NCBI GenBank assembly: GCA_951394045.1
Contig: OX595986.1
Coordinates: 3,625,534-3,689,533, forward strand
DNA: 64,000 nucleotides
Source of the DNA: Nitzschia sp. DOCU1
Lineage: Eukaryota > Bacillariophyta > Bacillariophyceae > Bacillariales > Bacillariaceae
Direction of reading: 5' to 3'
Positions 21,883 to 31,506 of the stretch are shown one piece after another. The notes under the pieces were generated by a model. That model was given only the letters and a program-made list of their open reading frames with translations, was not told the DNA's origin and did no database searches. Within the stretch, counting starts at the first letter, position 1, and each line of letters begins with the position of its first letter. A program made the position numbers and the translations under genes.

Positions 21883-24800
21883 ATGACATTCAGCTGTGAC
21901 CCCTCCAGATCGCCCCAGGCCGATTTCGAAGAAACCGTCTTTCGGCACAAAAGTAAGTGCTGTTGAAGCGATGCTTCTCTGGCAATGGCAACCTTTTGCT
22001 TGTTTTTTGTGGTCTGTGGGACTAACCATTACGTCTCTCTTTGCAGTCGATGATGCTTTGAAAGCCGTAGAACGCATCTTGGAAGTTCATCGCAACCCTC
22101 GCCTCGCGGAAGATGTGGACCACGAATATGGCGACAAGTACCGTTTGGTAGACCAGCTAACGAACACTGCTCTAATTGCTCAGTTGAATGCTCTTGTGCA
22201 TTTTGGCGTAACGGAAGAGGTGCTCAAGTCCATCGATAAGACCAAGCCAGTTACTCTTCGCTTCCAAGCATCCGATTCCTGTGCGTTTTTGAAGGAGCAC
22301 ACTGTAGAAGTTCCCATGCAAAAGACCGAGGAAAAGGACGAGCACATTCAAACAAACAGTCCGTTCTTTGGAAGCACGACAAAATCTACCATTAAGCAAG
22401 TCGTGCACCATGTGCGCGAGTTTCACTGGAAGGTGCAAGTTCAGTGGGAGATTTCGATCTACTCTGGAACCGATGTGGCGGAAAGGAAAGTGTTGTCTAA
22501 TCGCTCTAGTTCCATGGTGTTGATGACCCAGTCAGACAAAAGAGCCCCGCTTCCCGAGCATCGAGAATGCAAGCCGGTGGACTTGTCGTTGACTTGGTTG
22601 CTGAGCCAGATCGACACTGGGGCCATGACGTCCACATTCAGGGTAGACACGCAACACCCGGAAACCAAGACCCCGCGCCGAAACCAGCAAGTCGAGGAGG
22701 CCATCAAGTTCATGAGAGGCCTGCAGTGGTGGATGGGCGGTGTCCGTGCGTACTTCGACCGATGTGTGCAACAAGATATCATTGACAGACACAACCCTGC
22801 TGGACCTGTGCCTGTACTGAACCCGAATGATCGGCTGTCGGTGCTGTCATGTGACAATATGTTTATTCCAGTACTGGCGCTTATGGAAGAGAAAGGAGGA
22901 GATGACGGGGCAAAGGACCCTGTCCTATCCACCGACGACATGGATAAGTTCCTTAAGGAACAGACGCGAACTATCCACGAGCGACTAGAAAAGCTCCAAC
23001 AGACATATCCTGGAAGACAACTGAACAAAATTGTGTCGGTGGCGGAGGCTACAATTGTGCTCTTATCACTTCACTCCGCCAAGATGTCTTTTCAATTCGT
23101 TGACTGTGTAGATTACGTGGAAGCGATGTTAAGCGGCCAACTTGTGGCAGCGATCGGCAAACGCGTGCAGCATTCGGATATTGATAAGTTTATGCGGTAC
23201 CACAATGCCAGGCTCCTGGACCCAGCACCCCAGCCTTTTTGCCACGCGATTCGACAACCAGGTCACGACCCTTGTGGATTAATGAGTATCGAGGGTGCTG
23301 GAAGCTCTTTCGGCGACGGGAAGAAAGAACCAATCGAGACTTTGATGCGCGAAGTGCATTCAGCTGGCCCTATGATGCTGTCCGTAGACGCAGCTACGAC
23401 TGTGGAACTTACGGGAAAGAAATATTTGCACGGGTGGGTTCAGCAGCGTTTTGGCTCCGATGGCAGAAGCTACGAGTTGATTGTGCGCGCCCGCCAATTT
23501 TCGTCATTCTTACTGGTTGTGGGCACCATGGCTGGGCCAGATAGGCTCGACCCGAAGGACGCCATCATCGTTCAGAACAAAGACGAATTGTTCATTCCTC
23601 TTCTTTTGGAGGAGATTCCCACAGCCAAGGAATTCAAGGACGCTATTCGCTCCCTCTCGCCAGAGCAACAACGTTTTGCTGGGTCGTTTCGAAGCATGCA
23701 ACTTGGGTCGTCTGTCATGGGCATTTGTGTAGTCCAGATCAAGCCTCAACTAGAGACTTTGCTGGGGCTTCCACGTGATGCTTTGACGAAGGAAATGAAG
23801 CTGACTCAGGACTTGATAGAGCTCTTTGTGGAATACCAAGTTCCCTCTGACCTCTTGTCGTACGACGGCATCCAAGACAATATCAGCCCCAACGAAAAGG
23901 TCGACAATGTGAAGGGCCACGTGAAAGCTGTTCTCGATGTCATTTCTGAAGCCAAGAAGAAACAATTGGAAGAGCAAAAAATGAAAGCGACCATGGCATT
24001 TGAGACCGCCGTTGAAGAAATTCCAGCGCGGAGCATGTTCGTGGGAGGGATTTTCGATAGGCCCGGGGATGTGCGATCAATTCCTCGCGACGGCAAACCA
24101 AGCGGCGAAGATAAACATTGCGAATGGAAAAGGAATGAAGATTACCCCCCTGGGGTGTTGAGGGACGAGGACGAGATTTTTGATAGGCCCGGCGGGATGT
24201 TGAATGGCAGACCAACTCCTCGCGACGGCAAACCAATCGAAGATGAACCTTATGGCTGGGAAAGTTACCCCCGGGACGAGCCTTTCGACAGGCCCGGGGA
24301 TGTGCGATCGATTCCTCGCAACGGCAAACCAATGCAAGATTTTGACCGCCCCGGGGACGGGGACAAGCTTTTCGATAGGCCTGGGGATTTGAGATCAATT
24401 CCTCGCAATGGCAAACCAATGCAAGATGCGCCGCCGTCGCCAGTTGACGGCTCCGCTGACTCGCAGGTTCTGCCATCTGGTAGTGGCCAGGATGCACCAG
24501 CGCTAACAGTCTCCAAAGCTCAGGATTTGGCTTCTGCTTCGGTTCCAACTGCTAGCGATGGCAGCGTTAACTTCACGGCACTACCGCGGCTCCTCAATTC
24601 AAGCATCGAAGAACACGCAAGTGGTGCGGTCTTGAGATCCACCAATTTGAAGCTGGCCGATACGTGGTCTCGTAGCCGCCAGGAGAATCTTTTGATCAAG
24701 GCATCACGATCTAGCATAGGAACAGACTTGATCAAAACAGAGAGGAACAAAGCATTTGATTTGCTCGACGCTCTTTCAAAAAGTGGGTCCTTGCCAATCG

Positions 24801-25036
24801 CCTTTTCCGAGCTGCACGTGATCGTGTCGGTTACGCATTGCTTCGAGAAGGATATGATCCGCACTATCGTCGAGGACAACGTCAACCCGATCGAGAAGCT
24901 GGAAATGTCAACATTGCTGGTTGGATCGGCCATCCATGGCGTCGCAGCCTCTCTCTTGGTGCGTGATAAGTCTGAACTGATGCGCTTGCATGGTTCGTTC
25001 CCCAAGCTTCTTGCAAGCGACCAGCTGGAAGAATAG
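21883..25036 (+). CDS. large unrecognised protein, copy 2 of an inverted duplicate pair
   Basis: Exon 1 is 21883-21952 and exon 2 is 22047-25036, giving 1019 residues; the intron is 94 bp. Residues up to about 690 and the last 160 match copy 1 (4612-7625) with only scattered substitutions, and first-exon length, intron position and intron sequence are also shared, so the duplication was at DNA level and fairly recent. The family is not recognised. Between the conserved parts, after SMFVGG and before PSPVDG, the copy 1 linker is replaced by a repetitive linker built on FDRPGD...IPRNGKP units. The encoded protein is 45 residues longer than copy 1. Both reading frames are intact, so both copies may be functional, with the linker as the main difference. 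Confidence 0.85.
24053..24428 (+). repeat. degenerate in-frame repeat, FDRPGD/IPRxGKP linker of copy 2
   Basis: Four fuller copies and one partial copy of a unit of roughly 50-57 bases, beginning TTCGATAGGCCCGGGGATG and ending CGCAACGGCAAACCAATG, start near 24053, 24178, 24286, 24340 (partial) and 24369. They encode FDRPGDVRSIPRDGKP-like peptides separated by charged, variable spacers. Unit length, spacing and sequence vary but the frame stays open. The repeat occupies exactly the linker that is unrelated in copy 1. Confidence 0.8.
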
Positions 25037-25270
25037 GACGTTCTACTATGTACAACTAGAAGTAGGGAGCGTCGAGGGTGCCTGCTCTCTGCCTTCTGTA
25101 TTGTTGGTCTTGGGTCGCCCTGAATTCTGGTGCAATCTTGCCCATACGTCGGCGCATTCAAGCCAACGTGTTACACATCATAGCTCGCATAATTACTTTA
25201 CTAGCTTGACCGAAGGTAATCTAATCTAGCAAGAAGTTGCGCTAGCCGTCTCATCCAACGTGTTGCGCAT

Positions 25271-25439
25271 AGTCGGCCTGCCGCGGCGGTGCCAATGGCG
25301 ACGACTCGTTGTTGTTTGACTACTTTGAGCGAGGCGACTGGGAACTCTTGGATGGGCTGGAAGTAGAGTGACAGCCAGGTGACAAGGGATGGTAAATGCT
25401 ATTCATCTTGCGGGGATTCCACTCAGTTTACTCCAGAAT
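25271..25439 (+). pseudogene. relic of the 3' end of the methyltransferase-like gene
   Basis: Read on the plus strand, this segment encodes GANGDDSLLFDYFERGDWELLDGLEVE followed by a TGA stop, then a degraded QPGDKG. It corresponds to the last 45 or so residues of the gene at 8065-9153 (GANGDDALFDYFERGDWELVDELEV...PGDKGYEK). Nucleotide similarity continues through the position of that gene's stop codon. One codon is inserted and a stop interrupts the frame, and no upstream part of the gene is present. It lies 234 bp after the stop of copy 2. Confidence 0.8.
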
Positions 25440-25694
25440 CAAACATATCACTGAGTCTTCTGTCGACCATGTTGGTTTACTACCCCGCAACGTCTTAGTA
25501 GTAGGTCAACTTATCATCGCGCTGCGATAGAAGTATTGCTCACAGTTTTCAAATTTAAAAAATGAAATAGACTGGGTCATCATGTCGGAGCCTCTCAGTG
25601 GCGTGTTTGGGTCCATAGCTGTTTATCTACTGGAGTATCGAGCGACACGACAAATGATGGGTAGATTTCTAGTTACCCCGAGCACCGTGCTTTA

Positions 25695-27861
25695 TCACTC
25701 GTCTCCTTGGCAGCAAGCACATGCAACCGTAACCGGAAAATCCGCCATCTCGAGCTCTCGTTGCTTTCGCAGCTGCTCTTCCAAACTTTCGATCTCGCTG
25801 GAAGGAGAGCTACAGCAACCTCCTGCTTTCTTTTTCAGCGTTTGGATCAGCCCGATCAGAGCCCACGGATTTCTTGGATGGTATCCCAAGTCCTTACGGA
25901 ACACGGCTTCCGCCTCATCGTAGTGGCCCTGTTCCAACAGCAAGCCCCCCAGAGCATGTCTTATCGGTTGCATCTTTCCCCAAGGTTCGTCTGCGAAGCA
26001 AGGATATTAGATTTGTAACCTGTCAATTCAACCCAGACGTGTTTGTTGCCAACTCACCGTATAGCAGATTATCTTGCATGTTTACTGCTTTGCGAAGCAG
26101 GTCGAACGCGTCGGTGTACCTTTCTTCCCTATACGCAATCTCTCCTCGTACCATGACGGCATCGACAGCCAACAGATTTTCCACGGAGTTGTTGTGTAAA
26201 ATGCGATGCGCCGCGTCGGGATCTCCACGGAGACTGTCGAAATTGTTGGCCTCTCGTTTTGCGTCCAGAATGTTGCCCAAATTTGCATGTGCCAACGCCT
26301 GAGCAAATCTTGTCGTGGCTGCTCGGAACAGCATCAGGCGTTTATTCTTTGGAGGCGTCAGTTCCAGAATCTCCTTCCAACGCCCAAACCGAACCATGAC
26401 ATGAATGTCGAGCGCTGAGTAAGACTCCAAGTACGCTGTCAAGTCGGGATATTCTTCAAACGCCTCTTCTGAAAGGATCCCATTCAGCTTTCGAGCAAGC
26501 TCCATGGCCTTTCCTTCGAATCCACCTAGTATTGCTCCGTAAACCGCCATGTGATAGTTGTGTACAATGTAGCCAAAATAGAACGATTCTCGCCCCGCCG
26601 TGCTCGGACTGATGACCATGGACCGTTCATCTGCCGTAATAGCCTTGCAGTTGTACTTGACACAGCTTTCGTAGTCTCCCACAAGAACATCAATATGCGT
26701 CGGCATATGAATCAAATGCCCCGCTTGCGGAAAATTGTTTCGAAGTGGAATACACGCTTTCAAAGCCTTTTCCGGATGCGCCGACATTTCGGACAAGTGA
26801 ACATACATGTGACACAATCCAGCGTGATCCTTGTGAACTTCCAGCGCCTTCTCCAACACTCGTCTAGTTTCATCCACGTCGGGACTGACCGCTTTTCCAG
26901 TAGGATATTCATACAATTGCCATGCGTTCAATACCATCAATGCCTCCGCAAAACAGTAGGCCACTTCTGGGTCGTCGGGGTATTTTTCATAGATTCCTCT
27001 CATGGCATCCGCGTACGGTCTCCCAACAATATCCACACTCAGCGAATGATCTAGCCCTGGATGACACGTAAGCTTGCGAATCGCGAATAGAAGCTGTGCC
27101 TCCACATCCGATATCAGATCAGGAAGCTTGGACTCGTCTCCCCCCTCAATATTCTCACTATTTACACCGTTGGAATCCTCGGTTTTGTTGTTGGTATTGG
27201 TATGAGTCGATTTCGACTTGCCGCCACTGCCTCCCTTGCCTTTGGATCCCTTGCTCTTTTTACTGCCTGTACTTTTTCCACCTCCTTTTTTACGCATTTT
27301 CCGAAGTTCTTCAATTTTTTCCACTGCCATTCTTGAATGTCGTTCCGCAACTTGTTGGCTGGGAAATACGCACACCAAATCATGAAGTTCCGACTCTTCA
27401 GGATGATGAGCGGATTCGTAATACGCTTCACCCTTGAAATTATAATTGGGCGAGTGACACAATGCCAAGAATCCATGTGCCAAGGCACAGTAATTGCACA
27501 CCTCGAGACACGCCAGAAAACATCGCGACGCCATTTCGTGCTGGTAACTTAACATGAGTCGGAGACCCATATCAAAGTAAGCACGGCCCTGTCCGCGGTC
27601 TAAATTGGAGACATGTTCCCGGACGTATTTCCCCAGATCGACCGAATGAATATCAGGGAATAATGTGGGATTAATCTCCTTGCTGTTGTGATCTGTTGAG
27701 CGCTAAGCTCACAAGGAAACAGTCGGAATATAATTCATGAGCGACGTCGAACGTGTGAAACAATAAACTTGAACGCGGATTCGATGCTAAAGACATCTCA
27801 CCTTATAACACCAGCTTGGAAGACACCGTATCGGCTCGAATTCATTAATCGTCGGGGCCAT
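25695..27861 (-). CDS. TPR-repeat protein
   Basis: Exon 1 is 27802-27861 (tentative), exon 2 is 26058-27702 and exon 3 is 25695-25990, giving 666 residues. The exon 2/exon 3 junction (67-bp intron) restores NLLYDEPWGKMQPIRHALGG in frame and is well supported. The first exon was chosen because its ATG opens 20 codons ending at a GTGAGA donor, and an acceptor at 27703 keeps phase. Helical repeats run through most of the length, for example MGLRLMLSYQHEMASRCF, KALEVHKDHAGLCHMYVHLS and LLLEQGHYDEAEAVFRKDL. A conserved block HMPTHIDVLVGDYESCVKYN resembles a TPR family also found in bacteria. Residues near 110-150 form a Lys/Gly/Ser-rich insert (KKGGGKSTGSKKSKGSKGKG). TPR proteins are protein-protein scaffolds; the partner here is unknown. 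Confidence 0.78.
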
Positions 27862-28390
27862 GGTAGTTATCGTAGCTCCAGAGGACGCAGGCTCTGCTAT
27901 TAAAAGTCGGAAGAGCAATCGTACTTGCCGCCAATCCCCGGGTGGTGAATGGGGATCGTACCTGATGGAAGGCCTCCTGGTTGATGGGGGCGATGAAAAA
28001 TGAACTGGCTATCAAAAAAAGCCTTTGATGCAGAAGGCGTGCGGGCACCCTCATGCAAAAGACAACATTCTCGGACTACTGGTACGGGTGCTCGGGTAGT
28101 AGTATTCGCTCCTCTTCTCTTGCCGCGCCTGCCGTCCGTCCAAAAATAAGGGCTACCATATATTCCAGAACAATGCGCGCATTCGCGCGAATGAGAATGT
28201 TGCGATGCGCCCAATGCGCCTCTTTCGAAACAGAGAGGTCGACCGCTCACCACCAACGTGAGTATGTGAAGCATTACAATGCTGGAGAGTTCTTGTTGCA
28301 ATATAAATCTCGGACCATCATCTACTGTTGAAAGAGAGCTACTGATTGAGAGACTGTTATTGTCGACTGGAATCGAACGAAAAGCTTTCC
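27862..28390. other. divergent promoter region
   Basis: About 530 bp between the TPR gene (-) and the first TMEM144-like gene (+). A 182-codon minus-strand frame across 27900-28448 is His/Arg/Pro-rich, overlaps the transporter start and has no domain; I treat it as chance. Confidence 0.45.
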
Positions 28391-29596
28391 ATGTTGGGAG
28401 GCGAGGGCTGTGGCGACCCCTGCGGTTGGCTGGCGGCCATTGTGGCATCCTTAAGTTATGGGTCCTACGGCGTCCCCATCAAGGCAACCTTGGATGTTGA
28501 AGTTCATCCACTCGTCCTTCAATCCTACAAGACCTTTGTGTTGTTTGTTCTCTCGTTTGGCGTCCTGGCCGTGGGTGAAGAGGCCAGGTGGACAGGTTAT
28601 GGATTTTTTTCAGGATTTCTGTGGGTCAGTGGGGGAGCCTTTGGCATTTTGGCCATTCGAAATGCGGGCATGGCAGTGGCAGTGGGAACGTGGGCTTCGG
28701 TCATGGTACTTGTCAATTTTATATGGGGCATTCTTGTCTTTCGGGAACCAGTCAACTCCTTTACACATACCTGCGTTGCATTTCTAACGCTGGGAGGTGG
28801 CCTGATCGGAATGAGCAAATACTCGGCAGTTTCCAAGTCTCCAACAAATACGTCTAGTAGTAAAAATGATCGGGATGGCGTGGAAATGGTGACAAATCGA
28901 AGTTATCATAAAGCGGAAGGAATCACTTCTAGGCGACGAGCAGACGAGGAAGAGACTGTGCCCATGTTGTTGCCAAGCAATGGCACAGACGACAGTTCCG
29001 TCGACGAAGTACTCGATGTCGACGAAGAAGAAGGTAAAAAGCCACCAGTTCATACAACCCTGGCAGGAGTCCCTTTTACACAACGAGAAACGGGTATTCT
29101 CTGTGCCGTTCTCAATGGAATTCTTGGCGGGTCTTCATTGATACCCATGCATTTCGCCAAAGCTAGAGGATTTATGGGACGATCTTACATTCTCAGTTTC
29201 GGTTCGGGCTCCATGGCTGCCAATGTGTGTCTCTGGATTGGCTATTTCAGTTATGTTTACTGGAGAGGCTCCGAAGGAAACACAATACGAAAAACGTACG
29301 ATCTAATGCCACCTTTGTATTTGAAGGAATTGTGGTTCAAGGGGCTCATGGCCGGCCTATTGTTGACCATTGGGATGTTTGGAGCAATATTTGCAATCAC
29401 TTATCTGGGTCAAGGTGTCGGAAACAGTCTTGTCCAATCGAAAATATTGATAAGTGGACTTTGGGGAATCTTTTGGTTCAAGGAAGTGAAGGATCCCAAG
29501 GCCATTTGCAAGTGGTTTGCTTCGGCGGTAGTATGCGTGGCTTCTATTTTGTGGCTCACTTACGAACGAACTTTGGCAACTGCAAAAGGAGGTTAG
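28391..29596 (+). CDS. TMEM144-like DMT-superfamily transporter, paralogue 1
   Basis: Single exon, 401 residues. About ten hydrophobic segments in two halves around a hydrophilic central loop (about 155-220). Family-like blocks: CGWLAAIVASLSYGSYGVPIK at the N-terminus, HPLVLQSYKTF, FFSGFLWVSGGAFGI, AGMAVAVGTWASVMV, ILVFREPV, then in the second half LNGILGGSSLIPMHFAK, TYLGQGVGNSLVQSKILISG and GLWGIFWFKEV. This arrangement fits TMEM144/RhaT-like sugar transporters of the drug/metabolite transporter superfamily; the substrate is not predictable. The ATG at 28391 starts just ahead of the conserved CGW block. A second gene of the same family lies at 34067-35300 on the other strand. Confidence 0.85.
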   Translation: MLGGEGCGDPCGWLAAIVASLSYGSYGVPIKATLDVEVHPLVLQSYKTFVLFVLSFGVLAVGEEARWTGYGFFSGFLWVSGGAFGILAIRNAGMAVAVGTWASVMVLVNFIWGILVFREPVNSFTHTCVAFLTLGGGLIGMSKYSAVSKSPTNTSSSKNDRDGVEMVTNRSYHKAEGITSRRRADEEETVPMLLPSNGTDDSSVDEVLDVDEEEGKKPPVHTTLAGVPFTQRETGILCAVLNGILGGSSLIPMHFAKARGFMGRSYILSFGSGSMAANVCLWIGYFSYVYWRGSEGNTIRKTYDLMPPLYLKELWFKGLMAGLLLTIGMFGAIFAITYLGQGVGNSLVQSKILISGLWGIFWFKEVKDPKAICKWFASAVVCVASILWLTYERTLATAKGG

Positions 29597-30260
29597 GTCG
29601 ATTGTATTCCTTCTTCTTTGGAGGAGTCGGGTTCGATAGCCCCTACATCTCTGTTGCAAACGACGCTTGGAACACCCGGCCTGGTCACGACTCCAACTGC
29701 TATGAACAATTTTGACGACGACCCGGGGCTGCTAATTTTCTGACTTGGGTACTCCCGGTTGGCCCCACCTCATCAAAACAACCGGCTAATTTCGTGGTCT
29801 CTGTTTTGCCTCTGAGAGACTTGCTAGTAGTCGGTCTTGATACTGCTAGAGAAATTTTCTGTATAACCTGAGCGCTTACTACCATCACAAATCCTAATGC
29901 CATCTACTGCCCGAGTAGCTGGTCGTAGGGTATCCACGAGGTTATCCATTGTCGATCATGAGCAATTCTGCCCTCTTCGTAGTCGTCTCTCTGTACAGTA
30001 GTGTTCCCGACCGACTGGGTCACGAGTTATTCGTGGATCTTTCTGTCGTGTTAAGTGCGGTGGCGCGCGTCTTTTGGTTGCACATCCATTTTGCACACAC
30101 CATTGAAAAAGATTCGACGACCCTCCTGACCACATTCTTATTGGAGTCGATCTCTACTACTGCAAATGCTTCAGCATCTCCATCACATTCCAAAGTGATC
30201 AAAAGAAACGTATCTCTCTCAAGTAGCTTAGCGTGGTAGTTCGCGACACCAAAAGTACAA
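29597..30260. other. intergenic region
   Basis: About 660 bp between two plus-strand genes. Short frames only; no conserved motif. Nothing further noticed. Confidence 0.45.
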
Positions 30261-31460
30261 ATGAGTGGCTACCGAAGTCTCCATCGCGAAAAAGTCGGCG
30301 ACTATCCAATCTGGCACGTCGTCAGCAGCCCCTTACTTACCAAATCATCCAACTCTCTTGGAGGAGGAGGAGGAGGCAAGTCAGCTCCCTCGTGGAGGAT
30401 CTGGGCTGCTTGTGGTGATGGCATGGTTCGAGGATTTCTGGTGCGAGAAAAATCGCTGGAAACCCAGCAGGACGTTTTGGATGCATCGGCATGTACTTGC
30501 ACTTGCTCTCATTTGCTGCTAGGCGAGTCGCAACAGCAAGTCCCAGGCGATGAGGGATCCTCCTCCTACAATGCTATTGGCTGCTCTCAAGTACATTTGG
30601 CAAGAAATTATGTGGGCGACGATGACATGGCTGGTGATCAGCTGGTAGTGTCCATGGATCTGACAGGGCGGATTCGCATATGGACCTTGCCCGAAACCAT
30701 GGACGAGGAGGATGACGCCAACCAGTCGTCAACACAACAAACAATTAGGGTGGCAAAGGAATTCTCTGTCGAAAATGCTACGGGAACCTGCTTTCAAATT
30801 TGCCCGCCGAAAACAATAGGAGTCGGCGATGTACTATTGGCTGTGGCTCGTTTGGATGGAACAGTGGCTATTGTAACGACCGGCCTGGCGACGCCAAAGG
30901 CGACCAAAGAACCACAAGCAGCAGGACAAATCGTAGATGTTTGGTCAAAAACTGGGTCCATTGCCATGAGCAGCGACTATCATCCTTCTAAACGAAGCCT
31001 AGCAGTGGGGCGGCAAGATGGTTTGGTGGAGATCCTTGGTGAGTCTCCTCATCGACTCATTCATCACGAAGCTACCGTCCGGGCCGTCAAATTTACACCG
31101 GATGCAAATCTTTTAATTACAGCGAGTGACGATGGGATGGTGGCTGTTTGGGACTTGGAACGGTCGGTGCCCGTCCTCGTCAATCATGTCGTCCAGGCAC
31201 ATGGAAGTTGGGTGTTGAGCATGGCGGCGTTGGGGGACTCGAGGCGGTTCTTGACCTGTGGGGCTGACCGCAAGCTGTCCGTGTGGAATGCAGGACAAAT
31301 GCATCAATCGATGCACACCTTTACTTGCGATGATACCGTGTGGACAATCCATGCCGCCTCGACACTGCAGCGATCGGTGGGAGCGTCGGCGAATCAGCCG
31401 CCACGCCTCGTGTCGGGCAGTGAAAACGGAGGCCTTCAAATATATTCGCTCGAGGCCTAG
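30261..31460 (+). CDS. WD40 protein, SKI8/WDR61-like
   Basis: Single exon, 399 residues. WD40 blades can be followed along the length: WAACGDGMVRGFLV, VVSMDLTGRIRIWTLP, LAVGRQDGLVEIL, LLITASDDGMVAVWDLE, AHGSWVLSMAALGDSRRFLTCGADRKLSVWN, and a final blade with RLVSGSENGGLQIYSLEA. The AHGSWVLS block, the following Asp-containing strand and the closing blade closely resemble WDR61/Ski8. That protein is a subunit of the SKI complex, which feeds RNA to the exosome, and in animals also belongs to the PAF1 transcription complex. Its stop is only 46 bp from the convergent stop of the next gene. The low-complexity inserts (Gly stretch near residue 34; Gln/Ser loops) are surface loops. Orthology is inferred, not tested. 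Confidence 0.78.
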   Translation: MSGYRSLHREKVGDYPIWHVVSSPLLTKSSNSLGGGGGGKSAPSWRIWAACGDGMVRGFLVREKSLETQQDVLDASACTCTCSHLLLGESQQQVPGDEGSSSYNAIGCSQVHLARNYVGDDDMAGDQLVVSMDLTGRIRIWTLPETMDEEDDANQSSTQQTIRVAKEFSVENATGTCFQICPPKTIGVGDVLLAVARLDGTVAIVTTGLATPKATKEPQAAGQIVDVWSKTGSIAMSSDYHPSKRSLAVGRQDGLVEILGESPHRLIHHEATVRAVKFTPDANLLITASDDGMVAVWDLERSVPVLVNHVVQAHGSWVLSMAALGDSRRFLTCGADRKLSVWNAGQMHQSMHTFTCDDTVWTIHAASTLQRSVGASANQPPRLVSGSENGGLQIYSLEA

Positions 31461-31506
31461 AGATAATGATAATACACGCCTCTTGTCTCTATAGGGTTCT
31501 GAATAG

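Noticed and set aside
24520..25161. 213-codon minus-strand open frame opposite copy 2
   Set aside because: The same antisense frame appears opposite copy 1 because the sequences are duplicates; it follows from codon usage of the sense gene and shows no domain of its own.
27900..28448. 182-codon minus-strand open frame
   Set aside because: Crosses the start of the plus-strand transporter gene; composition is His/Arg/Pro-rich and no motif is visible.
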